A stretch of DNA of 6,808 nucleotides from a bacterium (GCA_003230795.1 QIGM01000074.1:1-6808); one strand, 5' to 3'; shown: positions 1 to 6,653, numbered from the stretch's first letter. Notes: generated by a model from the letters alone, not told the origin. Numbers and translations: made by a program.

Positions 1-44
1 CCGACTATGGTAACAAGGAGAATACTAACTCTTAGACGTTCCAT
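1..44 (-). CDS. Possible 5' end of a divergent gene (partial, hypothetical)
   Basis: On the minus strand an ATG at 44-42 opens a frame that stays open to the window edge. The 14 visible codons read MERLRVSILLVTIV, a basic start followed by a hydrophobic run, as in a signal peptide or membrane anchor. The same frame is open upstream to about position 170, but I found no other ATG, GTG or TTG start in it. I see no clear Shine-Dalgarno sequence before this ATG. If real, it is transcribed away from cmoB and shares the 45-228 leader region. Fourteen codons are too few to identify a family, and this could be a chance frame. Confidence 0.25.
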   Translation of the reverse strand, partial: MERLRVSILLVTIV

Positions 45-228
45 CGGGCAGACATAGTCATCAGGAGAAGAAGAATCGGGCGAGGGTGTACGGTAGCCTG
101 AAGTTGCTGCTTTGCCAAGCGTAGTTGCTGTTTCTGTGGCTTCTGGTGGAGAAACAGCTGGGTGGTATTATCTATCTATTGTTGAGACTCTCAGTGGAGT
201 ATTACTTGGCGATAATCGACAATAGGCC

Positions 229-1209
229 GTGCAAACAAATTCCCCCGACATACTAGAACAATGCTGTGCTCCTGAAATTTTCGAGGAGCTTTCCTCTATT
301 CGTTCTGCCAAGATCGCTTCTCTAGATCGAGCCCATTGGTCAGAGGTTCAGGAGCTCTTTAAGCGACTTCCGCAAGACAGTGGATCTAAAAGCGAAGCGT
401 TCAAGGTAGTTGAAGACTCAATCATTGATATTGACTCCGACGGACGATTCGACGAGAGCGAGCAGGAAAAACTCAAGGAGCTAGTTCAAAGTCTTATCCC
501 TTGGCGGAAGGGTCCGTTTAGTATTGGCGGAACGGAAATTAACGCTGAGTGGAGGAGCGATTGTAAATGGGAACGGATTCGACCGATTCTCGGTGACTTG
601 CGAAATCGGCGAATACTCGATGTCGGATGTGGAAACGGTTACTACATGTTTCGTGCGGCTGCCGAAGGCTGCCATAGTGTGCTTGGTTTCGATCCTTCTG
701 AATTATTTTACTTCCAATTTCAGCTAGCTCAGTATTTCGCGAGGTCGCCGAGATTACAATACGAGATGTTCGGTCTTGAGCACTGTAGTAATTTGGAGAG
801 CAGCTTTGATATCGTGATGTGTATGGGCGTTCTTTACCATCAACGCAACCCTCTATCAGCGTTAAAGACTCTCGGACAGCCTCTGAGAAAAGGCGGACTG
901 CTTTTGCTGGAGACACAAGTCATTCCTGGCAATGGCCCACATTGCCTATTTCCGCCGAAGCGTTACGCGAAGGCACGAAATGTTTTCTTTGTGCCAACCG
1001 CTGATAGTCTTTGTGCTTGGCTTGCTCGTTCTGGCTACAGTGATATCGAAATCCATTCGTCGGTTAGAATAAATTTTGAGGAACAGCGTCGAACAGAGCT
1101 TGCGCCGTATGAAAGCTTGGAAGACTTTCTAGATCCGAATGATGAGACTTTGACCGTTGAAGGGCATCCAGCCCCACTTCGAGCGGTTGTAACCGCTAGA
1201 AAGCAGTGA
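229..1209 (+). CDS. cmoB: CmoB: tRNA U34 carboxymethyltransferase
   Basis: CmoB uses carboxy-S-adenosylmethionine (Cx-SAM, made by CmoA) to convert 5-hydroxyuridine-34 to 5-oxyacetyluridine (cmo5U) in tRNAs, which widens wobble decoding in the cytoplasm. The 326 residues match the E. coli protein (323) almost end to end from memory. Visible landmarks are PWRKGPF (91-97), the EWRSD segment (107-111), the SAM-binding ILDVGCGNGYY (129-139), MGVLYH (199-204), and a C terminus of the PAPxRAVxxARK type. The residues that bind the Cx-SAM carboxylate in E. coli (K91, Y200, R315) align with K94, Y203 and R318, so the enzyme looks intact. The start is GTG at 229; an in-frame TAG at 223-225 excludes an upstream start, and the N-terminal length agrees with the family. 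The ribosome binding site is weak. CmoA is not in this window; the next gene downstream is unrelated. Confidence 0.96.
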   Translation: MQTNSPDILEQCCAPEIFEELSSIRSAKIASLDRAHWSEVQELFKRLPQDSGSKSEAFKVVEDSIIDIDSDGRFDESEQEKLKELVQSLIPWRKGPFSIGGTEINAEWRSDCKWERIRPILGDLRNRRILDVGCGNGYYMFRAAAEGCHSVLGFDPSELFYFQFQLAQYFARSPRLQYEMFGLEHCSNLESSFDIVMCMGVLYHQRNPLSALKTLGQPLRKGGLLLLETQVIPGNGPHCLFPPKRYAKARNVFFVPTADSLCAWLARSGYSDIEIHSSVRINFEEQRRTELAPYESLEDFLDPNDETLTVEGHPAPLRAVVTARKQ

Positions 1210-1301
1210 AAGATGCCTCAAATACTAGAATTTTGATATTACGTTGCGCCTGATATAGCCTTAATCGCAAGTATCGATTAACCAATCTGTTTCTGCGAGC
1301 T

Positions 1302-3776
1302 ATGTCATCCGCGCCGAACAAACTTACGCATTTTAGGCCTGAACAGCTGGGTGAGTTGCCCTGGAAGTTTATCGCGCGCTTAGATCATCCTGCTGACGGA
1401 AGCACCGCCCACGCTGAGGAGATTGAACTCAAAGGTTGGTTTTTCCTTCCCAACGGTTCTTCTCTCCCAGAATTGGCGGATGAATCTGAGATCGATGTCA
1501 GTGTGCTGATAGAGGAGACTTCAACCCCCCAAACCTCTCTTGCGGCAGGGCTTGGATTTGTTGGCTATCAGCTTAAGCTATCGGATAACGAAAGAGCGCT
1601 TTCCATTGAGACTATAGAATTTTCATCCGGTTCAAGTGAAATTCTCGACCCAGAGCAGGTCTGCCAGGGAGAGGTGTTTGAATACTGCATACGTGTTTTA
1701 ATTCACGAGCCCGGCACATACCGACTCTCCGTAAAACTGGAATTTGAATCGCAAACTACGATTACGAACTATGTTTCGTTGCACGCTCCACCGTTAGAGA
1801 GCTTAAACGCTCCACTTGGCGGACTCAATTGGAACTACGAAAGGATTCATTGTGATTCCATCTTGCAGCTTGATGGTTGGGCTGCATTAAAAGAAGACTC
1901 AGTACGCGACATTACGGTCTCTGTTAATGAGTTACTACTTAAGGAGCTATCGTGTTGCCTGCCTAGCCCAGAAGAAGAGAACCGTTTACCTGGCCTTTCA
2001 GAGGCCAAGTTTGCTGGTTTCTCAGGGGTGCTTCTCCGAGAGTCTGTAATTCAGGCCGGTATTCCAGACTCCATGCTACAGCAAGGCATTCGAGTTAAAA
2101 TAGAAGTAGCATTTACCAGTGGGAAGACTCTTGATATTTCGAGTCCGGTTCTTCGCTGGTTCCCTCCATGTGACAGGCTTTTGAGCGGTACTTATTCGCG
2201 AGTCCTAATAGATCAAGATGATAATCTTCAAATAGAAGCGGATGTCCTCACGCGGAGTCTAGATCTGCCTACAGTCGCTTTAGAGTGGGCAGGTGGCAGT
2301 ATAGATTTTTCGGATCCAGCTTATGCGAATTGCCTTGTTTGGGAATCTAAAAACGCAGACCTTGACGTTTCCAAAGTAGCGCGGTTGAGAATTAGTCTTC
2401 CGGTTAGGTTCTTCGGTAATCGAATTGGTGCTATTCGCTGCCTGCTGAGAGACGCTGACTCCGGTTCATCCGTCGTGATTGGACCACAGCAATTTGAGCA
2501 TTTAGCGAGCGAATTAGTTGCACAGGCGAAGCGGACGCTCGACGTTGGGACGAGCATTCCACAACATATCTTTCGAATTCTGCCTCATCGCAAGGCGAAG
2601 GTGATTACGAGTAATCGACGTTCAGGCTCTCGAATACTTTTCGCGAGTCATAATTTGTCTCGTGTCGAGGGCGCTCCGAAAGTGCTCGCAAATGTCATTA
2701 GCGATGTGATTGAACACAATTCGGTTTCCTCTGAAGATATACTTGTTGTAAGTGGTAGAGAGGGCGATTTAAGAAACGTTCTTGAAGCGAAGGGTATTCG
2801 CGTGGAGCTTGTTCCAGAACTTGATGTTGTCTACCAAGACACAGAACGCTACCGCAGTGGCTTAGTTCTTGCGCAGTCTGTGTTTAGAGAATTCCAACCA
2901 AGCTTAGTTTATGCGAACGGAATTGATAGTTTTTGGGCGATAGACTTGGCGCTCCGCTTCGGTATTTCCAACACTTTTGCGATACACGAAAGTGCTGATC
3001 CCTTGCAAAGCTATCACTATCTACCAGCAAACTTGCGGTGTGAGTTTATTCACTCCTTGCTGCAGGTTGATCGCTGCGTGTTTGTGTCTGAGGCTACGTC
3101 TTCCGTATTTTCGGCCGTGCGAGGAGATAAAGCAGACGTAGTGATTCCAAACGGGGTGGATTTGGAGCAAATAGACAAGGTGAAATCCCAACTTTCACGG
3201 CAGGAGGCAAGAGCGCAGCTTGGACTTGGTACAGGTCTAGTAGTGAGCATCCTCGGGACCACTACCGAACGAAAGGGTCAGGACGTATTTCTTCGAGGTG
3301 TGGCGGAGGCCATTCAAGAGCATAGTCTCCCAATTGAGCGAGCATTCATTGTTGGTGCGCGAGAAGGGGAGTTTCTCGAAGAAATAACAGAACTTGCTGC
3401 GAGCCTCGGTATAGCAGATGTCGTCGAGTTTGTGGCTGAGACGCCAGAAGTTGAGGCATACATAATATCGAGTGACATAATGGTCGTGGCTTCACGAGAG
3501 GAATCTGCTCCCTTGGTTTCGCTGGAGGCCTTCGCCTATGGAGTGCCACTTATATCCACCCGAGTATTTGGATTAGCTGAGCAAATTCAGCCGGGAGTAA
3601 ACGCTTTATCCTTCGAATGTGAAGACTCAAGAGGATTAGCGAAATGTATTGCCGAACTTGCCGGAAATGAAGCCTTAGGCAAAAAACTCAGTGAAGGGGG
3701 CAGGAGAAGCGTTATAGAGCGGTTTAATCGTGAAAAGATGCTTGGAGCTTATCTAGACATACTGGGAACCCACTAG
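1302..3776 (+). CDS. GT4-family glycosyltransferase with N-terminal beta-sandwich-like modules
   Basis: An 824-residue, apparently cytoplasmic protein with no signal peptide or membrane segment. Residues about 444-822 form a GT-B glycosyltransferase of family GT4: an N-terminal Rossmann half (ILFASHNLSRVEGAPKVL, 445-462), IPNGVD (615-620), a nucleotide-sugar phosphate loop with R657 and K658, and the EX7E motif at E734 and E742, followed by GVPLISTRVFGLAE. It probably transfers a sugar from a nucleotide donor to a surface glycan; donor and acceptor cannot be read from sequence. Residues about 21-400 look like two, perhaps three, related beta-rich modules. The first two share a (L/K)xGW start (GW at 45-46 and 192-193), and the second continues into a GFSG motif (239-242). 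Such modules precede GT domains in other bacterial glycosyltransferases. An in-frame TGA at 1251-1253 limits the start; ATG at 1302 has only a weak ribosome site. Codons mostly end in A or T. Confidence 0.9.
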   Translation: MSSAPNKLTHFRPEQLGELPWKFIARLDHPADGSTAHAEEIELKGWFFLPNGSSLPELADESEIDVSVLIEETSTPQTSLAAGLGFVGYQLKLSDNERALSIETIEFSSGSSEILDPEQVCQGEVFEYCIRVLIHEPGTYRLSVKLEFESQTTITNYVSLHAPPLESLNAPLGGLNWNYERIHCDSILQLDGWAALKEDSVRDITVSVNELLLKELSCCLPSPEEENRLPGLSEAKFAGFSGVLLRESVIQAGIPDSMLQQGIRVKIEVAFTSGKTLDISSPVLRWFPPCDRLLSGTYSRVLIDQDDNLQIEADVLTRSLDLPTVALEWAGGSIDFSDPAYANCLVWESKNADLDVSKVARLRISLPVRFFGNRIGAIRCLLRDADSGSSVVIGPQQFEHLASELVAQAKRTLDVGTSIPQHIFRILPHRKAKVITSNRRSGSRILFASHNLSRVEGAPKVLANVISDVIEHNSVSSEDILVVSGREGDLRNVLEAKGIRVELVPELDVVYQDTERYRSGLVLAQSVFREFQPSLVYANGIDSFWAIDLALRFGISNTFAIHESADPLQSYHYLPANLRCEFIHSLLQVDRCVFVSEATSSVFSAVRGDKADVVIPNGVDLEQIDKVKSQLSRQEARAQLGLGTGLVVSILGTTTERKGQDVFLRGVAEAIQEHSLPIERAFIVGAREGEFLEEITELAASLGIADVVEFVAETPEVEAYIISSDIMVVASREESAPLVSLEAFAYGVPLISTRVFGLAEQIQPGVNALSFECEDSRGLAKCIAELAGNEALGKKLSEGGRRSVIERFNREKMLGAYLDILGTH

Positions 3777-3790
3777 CCAACTCCTAGGTA

Positions 3791-3819
3791 TTGACGAGGG
3801 TTTACCACAATTATATACC
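3791..3819 (+). promoter_or_regulatory. Candidate sigma70 promoter upstream of tRNA-Cys
   Basis: TTGACG (3791-3796) and TATACC (3814-3819) are separated by exactly 17 bases, a good fit to sigma70 spacing. It lies just past the stop of the glycosyltransferase gene and about 120 bases before tRNA-Cys, so the tRNA precursor would have a leader of roughly 115 bases containing the hairpins at 3856-3906. The -10 match is only moderate, so this is a candidate rather than a firm call. Confidence 0.35.
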
Positions 3820-3855
3820 CATCCCTCTGTAAAAACAGATAATCTGCGTTTACTG

Positions 3856-3906
3856 GCCCCCGTTTACTGCTCTGTGGGGCGAGTATTTGTTAGGTAAATT
3901 ACTCGC
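3856..3906 (+). other. Two overlapping, mutually exclusive hairpins before tRNA-Cys
   Basis: GCCCC (3856-3860) can pair with GGGGC (3876-3880). GCGAGTA (3879-3885) can pair perfectly with TACTCGC (3900-3906) around a 14-base loop, and three more A-T pairs can form inside past a one-base bulge. The two stems share bases 3879-3880, so they cannot both fully form. No strong T run follows either stem, which makes a simple intrinsic terminator of the upstream gene unlikely. They could be a weak terminator, a tRNA leader structure or a processing signal. Confidence 0.3.
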
Positions 3907-3942
3907 AATCTAGGTTTTACTCTCTCATCGTACTCGGTAAGG

Positions 3943-4017
3943 GGCCCGATAGCCAAGCGGTAAGGCAGAGGTCTGCAAAACCTCTATTCCCCGGTTCGAT
4001 TCCGGGTCGGGCCTCCA
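3943..4017 (+). tRNA. tRNA-Cys (anticodon GCA), CCA encoded
   Basis: The cloverleaf folds completely. The acceptor stem is GGCCCGA (3943-3949) with TCGGGCC (4007-4013). The D stem is GCC with GGC (3952-3954, 3964-3966). The anticodon stem is GAGGT with ACCTC (3968-3972, 3980-3984) around loop CTGCAAA, giving anticodon GCA at 3975-3977. The T stem is CCCGG with CCGGG (3990-3994, 4002-4006) around TTCGATT. The discriminator base is T (U73, 4014), the known cysteinyl-tRNA synthetase determinant, and CCA is encoded at 4015-4017. There is no intron and no mismatch in any stem. Confidence 0.98.
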
Positions 4018-4024
4018 TTTTACT

Positions 4025-4075
4025 CCTTCGTGAGACAGTGCATCGAAGGGCGCTCGTTTAGGCGAGTTTGACTTT
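4025..4075 (+). terminator. Weak terminator-like hairpins after tRNA-Cys
   Basis: CCTTCG (4025-4030) pairs perfectly with CGAAGG (4044-4049). A second short stem, CTCG (4053-4056) with CGAG (4063-4066), is followed by an interrupted T-rich stretch, TTTGACTTT. Position just after the tRNA suits transcript termination or 3' processing. The second stem is only four pairs plus a possible G-T, and the T run is broken, so confidence is low. Confidence 0.3.
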
Positions 4076-4158
4076 ACTATGTGCGAACTACTTTGGTAGC
4101 TTAATCCCGCTCTCAGAGTGAGTGTGCCTTAATAATCTATAACAGTAAGCAAATCGCT

Positions 4159-4491
4159 ATGACCTATGTAGTTGCAGAACCTTGTATCGGAACGAAAGAT
4201 CGCTCCTGTGTGGAGGTCTGCCCCGTGGATTGCTTTTATAATCTCGAGGACCCCGAGCTCAACAAAAAGGCCGACAAAGAACCAGGGAACCCTGGTGACA
4301 CTGGCATGCTCGTCATACACCCAGATGAGTGTATCCATTGTGGTGCCTGTGAGCCTGAATGCCCGGTGGAAGCGATATTCGAGGATGACGATGTCCCTGA
4401 AGAGTGGACCGAATATACTGAGCTGAACGCAAAGTCGACAGAGGAACGCTCCTCGGAAGAACTCGACGCTCTCCGTATTACCGCTAAGTAG
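4159..4491 (+). CDS. fdxA: Seven-iron ferredoxin ([3Fe-4S][4Fe-4S]), FdxA type
   Basis: A 110-residue soluble electron carrier of the cytoplasm. The cysteine pattern is diagnostic of the seven-iron family. By family alignment C9, C17 and C68 should bind the [3Fe-4S] cluster, and C21, C58, C61 and C64 the [4Fe-4S] cluster; C25 is the usual extra cysteine. The residues between C9 and C17 (IGTKDRS) lack the cysteine that would make a second 4Fe-4S cluster. The motifs [11 protein letters not shown] (17-27) and [17 protein letters not shown] (53-69) are textbook. Compared with short FdxA proteins it carries about 20 extra, charged, Gly/Pro-rich residues (roughly 28-48) between the two cysteine clusters. 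The acidic tail after VPEEW is typical. The start is ATG at 4159, giving the classic MTYVV N terminus; the ribosome site (AGTAAG, 4144-4149) is weak. Its redox partner is not evident from the neighbours. Confidence 0.95.
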   Translation: MTYVVAEPCIGTKDRSCVEVCPVDCFYNLEDPELNKKADKEPGNPGDTGMLVIHPDECIHCGACEPECPVEAIFEDDDVPEEWTEYTELNAKSTEERSSEELDALRITAK

Positions 4492-4727
4492 CTAGTTTCA
4501 CTACGAACAATATTTGCAGCCAGGTATCCGCCCTTAGTTCGGCGCTTGATTCCCCTTGTGTATTAGTGCATAAACCCTGTCTATTATCCTCATCGAGCTC
4601 GAACACTCACTATTTCCTTCGACTCAAACTTTCCAAGTCCAAGCTCCGAGTTTTTAGTATAGTTCTGAAACTCTAATCGCTGGCGAGTAGGTGATGGAGT
4701 GAAGAACGCATTAAGCAGGAATGAAAC

Positions 4728-6086
4728 ATGAGTAATAGAGAAATGCTCAAGCGCAAAGAGGATACTGTTCAAAGGCCATTAATAATGGTCGTCGATGATG
4801 AATCCAGTATACGCTCTACGCTTGCTAGCGTTTTAGACGATGAAAATTTCGATACTATCACGGCGAACGATGGTGTTGATGCGCTTGAAAAAATTTCCCA
4901 ATGCCAACCCGATGTTGTTTTTCTTGATATTTGGATGCCGGGATGGGATGGGATTGAAACATTAGAAAAGATTAAGCAGGTTGCGCCGGACTCCGAAGTC
5001 GTAATGATGTCCGGACATGCGACTATTTCTACTGCACTTGATGCGATGAAGCTCGGTGCTGCTGATTTCATTGAAAAGCCATTCGATATTGAAAGTGTTG
5101 TTGGCGCCGCAGCTCGCGCTCTCGATCGTAGGCAACGTTCGCTCCACTCGAGAGATGCATCAGTTGACGCAAGTAGCGCTGATTTAAAGAACCTAAGCAG
5201 TGGCCTAGCCTCACACCCTGGTCTACTTTCCGACGGCTGGAAGGGGCGTAATCTTGGGCAAAGAACACTCAAAGAGAGCGTAATTCTTTACGGCCAAGGA
5301 CTTCATACCGGTATGAAGAGTGGCTTAGTTCTAGAACCACTACCGCTCAACTCGGGTCTGCATTTTACGCAAATGGGGATATCGAGACCTGCGCCAATAT
5401 TCGTTGATTCCGTCGATTCTACCACGCTTGCTACTACCGTTCGCTCTGGAACAGCAGAGGTGAGCACGATTGAGCATCTAATGTCTGCCTTGCATGCATT
5501 TGGTGTTTCTAACCTGCTAATCAAATGCAACGGAGAAGTCCCGATTTTTGACGGTTCTGCGGAACAGTTTTGTTCAGTGATAGAATCAGTTGGTATCGAA
5601 GAGCAGGGTGGAGATTGGTTTGAAATTGCAGTGCAAGAGACTCTTGAAGTTTCAGCAACGCAGGTTACAGGAATTGAGACCTTAACCATCGCACCAGCCG
5701 ATACCTTGAGCGTTTCTTATGAGCTGTCCTATCCCGATCCAGTAGGAAGTCAAAGTGTTAGTGTTGAACTCGATAGCGTCGAAAGCTTCCGCAAGAATAT
5801 CGCCTCAGCCCGAACATTCGGTTTTATGAAAGACGTCGAACGGCTCTATAAAGCTGGACTCGGAGCAGGTGCAAGACTCGACAACTTCATCCTTATCGGA
5901 GATGACGGAGTTCTCAACACCAAACTCAGATTCGACGACGAGCTCGCTCGCCACAAAATCCTCGATATAGTTGGGGACCTCTTCCTGATTGGCCGTCCTC
6001 TAAGAGGAGCAATTACTGCGAAGATGACCGGACACTCAGACAACATCAGCCTCCTACGCAAGATCAGAGAGCACGCAGTCACTTAA
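4728..6086 (+). CDS. lpxC: Receiver domain fused to LpxC (UDP-3-O-acyl-GlcNAc deacetylase)
   Basis: LpxC removes the acetyl group from UDP-3-O-acyl-GlcNAc, the committed step of lipid A synthesis. Here it is the C-terminal half (about 179-452) of a 452-residue protein. Zinc ligands H250 (in STIEHL), H409 and D413 (in RHKILDIVGD), catalytic E249, H436 (in TGHSDN) and K410 are present, as are DGSA (275-278) and ARTFGFM (361-367); it looks active. Residues 17-134 form a CheY-like receiver most like NtrX/NtrC receivers, with acidic pair D23-D24, phosphoacceptor D67 (LDIWMPG), S95 and K117 all conserved. A Ser/Ala-rich linker (about 135-178) joins them. The AAA+ and HTH domains expected after such a receiver are absent. 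Start ATG at 4728 has AGGA at 4717-4720, seven bases upstream. No histidine kinase is nearby. A lone -10-like TATAGT (4658-4663) is a weak promoter hint. Domain calls are firm; phospho-control is inference. Confidence 0.95.
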   Translation: MSNREMLKRKEDTVQRPLIMVVDDESSIRSTLASVLDDENFDTITANDGVDALEKISQCQPDVVFLDIWMPGWDGIETLEKIKQVAPDSEVVMMSGHATISTALDAMKLGAADFIEKPFDIESVVGAAARALDRRQRSLHSRDASVDASSADLKNLSSGLASHPGLLSDGWKGRNLGQRTLKESVILYGQGLHTGMKSGLVLEPLPLNSGLHFTQMGISRPAPIFVDSVDSTTLATTVRSGTAEVSTIEHLMSALHAFGVSNLLIKCNGEVPIFDGSAEQFCSVIESVGIEEQGGDWFEIAVQETLEVSATQVTGIETLTIAPADTLSVSYELSYPDPVGSQSVSVELDSVESFRKNIASARTFGFMKDVERLYKAGLGAGARLDNFILIGDDGVLNTKLRFDDELARHKILDIVGDLFLIGRPLRGAITAKMTGHSDNISLLRKIREHAVT

Positions 6087-6562
6087 GGCCATAGCCGAAG
6101 CTGTTTCAGCGATTTGTGTAATAAGGGGACTGTCCGCAAGAACCCTATCATTTCAATTACATAGAACTAACTTCAGGGGTATCAGGTGATTCTCTGCGCC
6201 CAAACCCAATCATTTTACGACAATAAGGCAGGACCGTGATGCATAACAGAGTTTAAAGCTGTGATGTTTTTTAGGTTTTTGTGGCATTAACATAAAAACA
6301 CATAGCAGATCTTTCTAAACTAAGTTTTGGGTAAAGAATAAACCGTCTTCGAATCGTGTGTCCAAAGGCGCAGGCCTCGGAGGTGGGAAAAGAGTAATTA
6401 GGTTTAATATTCAAGTTTACGTTAGTGGGACGTCTTGGGGATTTTTAATGTAGCAACATTAGTTCTTCTGATGACACTCCTAACGGTTAAGCTTTGAGGT
6501 TATTAAAAGGAAATTATTTCTTTCGCAAAAAGCCCTATATGGGTGTTTGAAACAATCCTGTA

Positions 6563-6616
6563 CTACTGGGTAGTTTATCGTTTGGTATTCATAGCATTCG
6601 ATAAGCTATCCAGTAG
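6563..6616 (+). repeat. 18-pair inverted repeat, possible RNA hairpin
   Basis: Bases 6563-6580 pair with 6599-6616 along all 18 positions around an 18-base loop: 16 Watson-Crick pairs and two positions (G6570 with T6609, T6574 with G6605) that are G-U wobbles only if the plus strand is transcribed. On the minus strand those two would be A-C mismatches. This favours a rightward structured RNA over a purely DNA-level palindrome. The right arm overlaps a candidate promoter (6597-6626), so a DNA role remains possible. Confidence 0.65.
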
Positions 6617-6626
6617 AAGTTATACT
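6597..6626 (+). promoter_or_regulatory. Candidate promoter for the small terminal ORF
   Basis: A good -10 element, TATACT (6621-6626), sits 18 bases after a weak -35, TTCGAT (6597-6602). Transcription would begin near 6633, giving a leader of about 60 bases that contains the palindrome at 6654-6672 and the ribosome binding site. The weak -35 keeps confidence low. Confidence 0.3.
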
Positions 6627-6653
6627 TAGTGTGTAACCTGGATTGCGTGTCCG

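Noticed and set aside
97..225. Plus-strand open frame of about 42 codons ending in TAG just before cmoB
   Set aside because: It has no good start or ribosome site, an in-frame stop sits immediately before it (94-96), and the peptide does not resemble the C terminus of CmoA or another family I know.
3826..3839. TCTGT-AAAA-ACAGA inverted repeat resembling a LexA box
   Set aside because: LexA boxes of the E. coli type need CTG and CAG ten bases apart; here the gap is six. There is also no SOS-type gene downstream.
3915..4025. Eight-base direct repeat TTTTACTC on both sides of tRNA-Cys (3915-3922, 4018-4025), as if attachment sites
   Set aside because: It is short, does not duplicate the tRNA 3' end, and encloses only the tRNA with no integrase, so chance is the simplest explanation.
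4769..5272. Minus-strand open frame of 167 codons opposite the receiver domain
   Set aside because: It lies wholly across a well-supported receiver coding sequence, has no recognisable domain, and is a Ser-rich shadow frame.
6246..6272. ACAG/CTGT stem followed by six T residues, as a terminator for lpxC
   Set aside because: The stem is only four pairs with a nine-base loop, too weak for an intrinsic terminator, and lies about 160 bases past the stop.
6563..6616. Integron attC site
   Set aside because: The hairpin lacks the conserved RYYYAAC and GTTRRRY end boxes and the extrahelical bases expected of attC, and no integrase or cassette array is visible.
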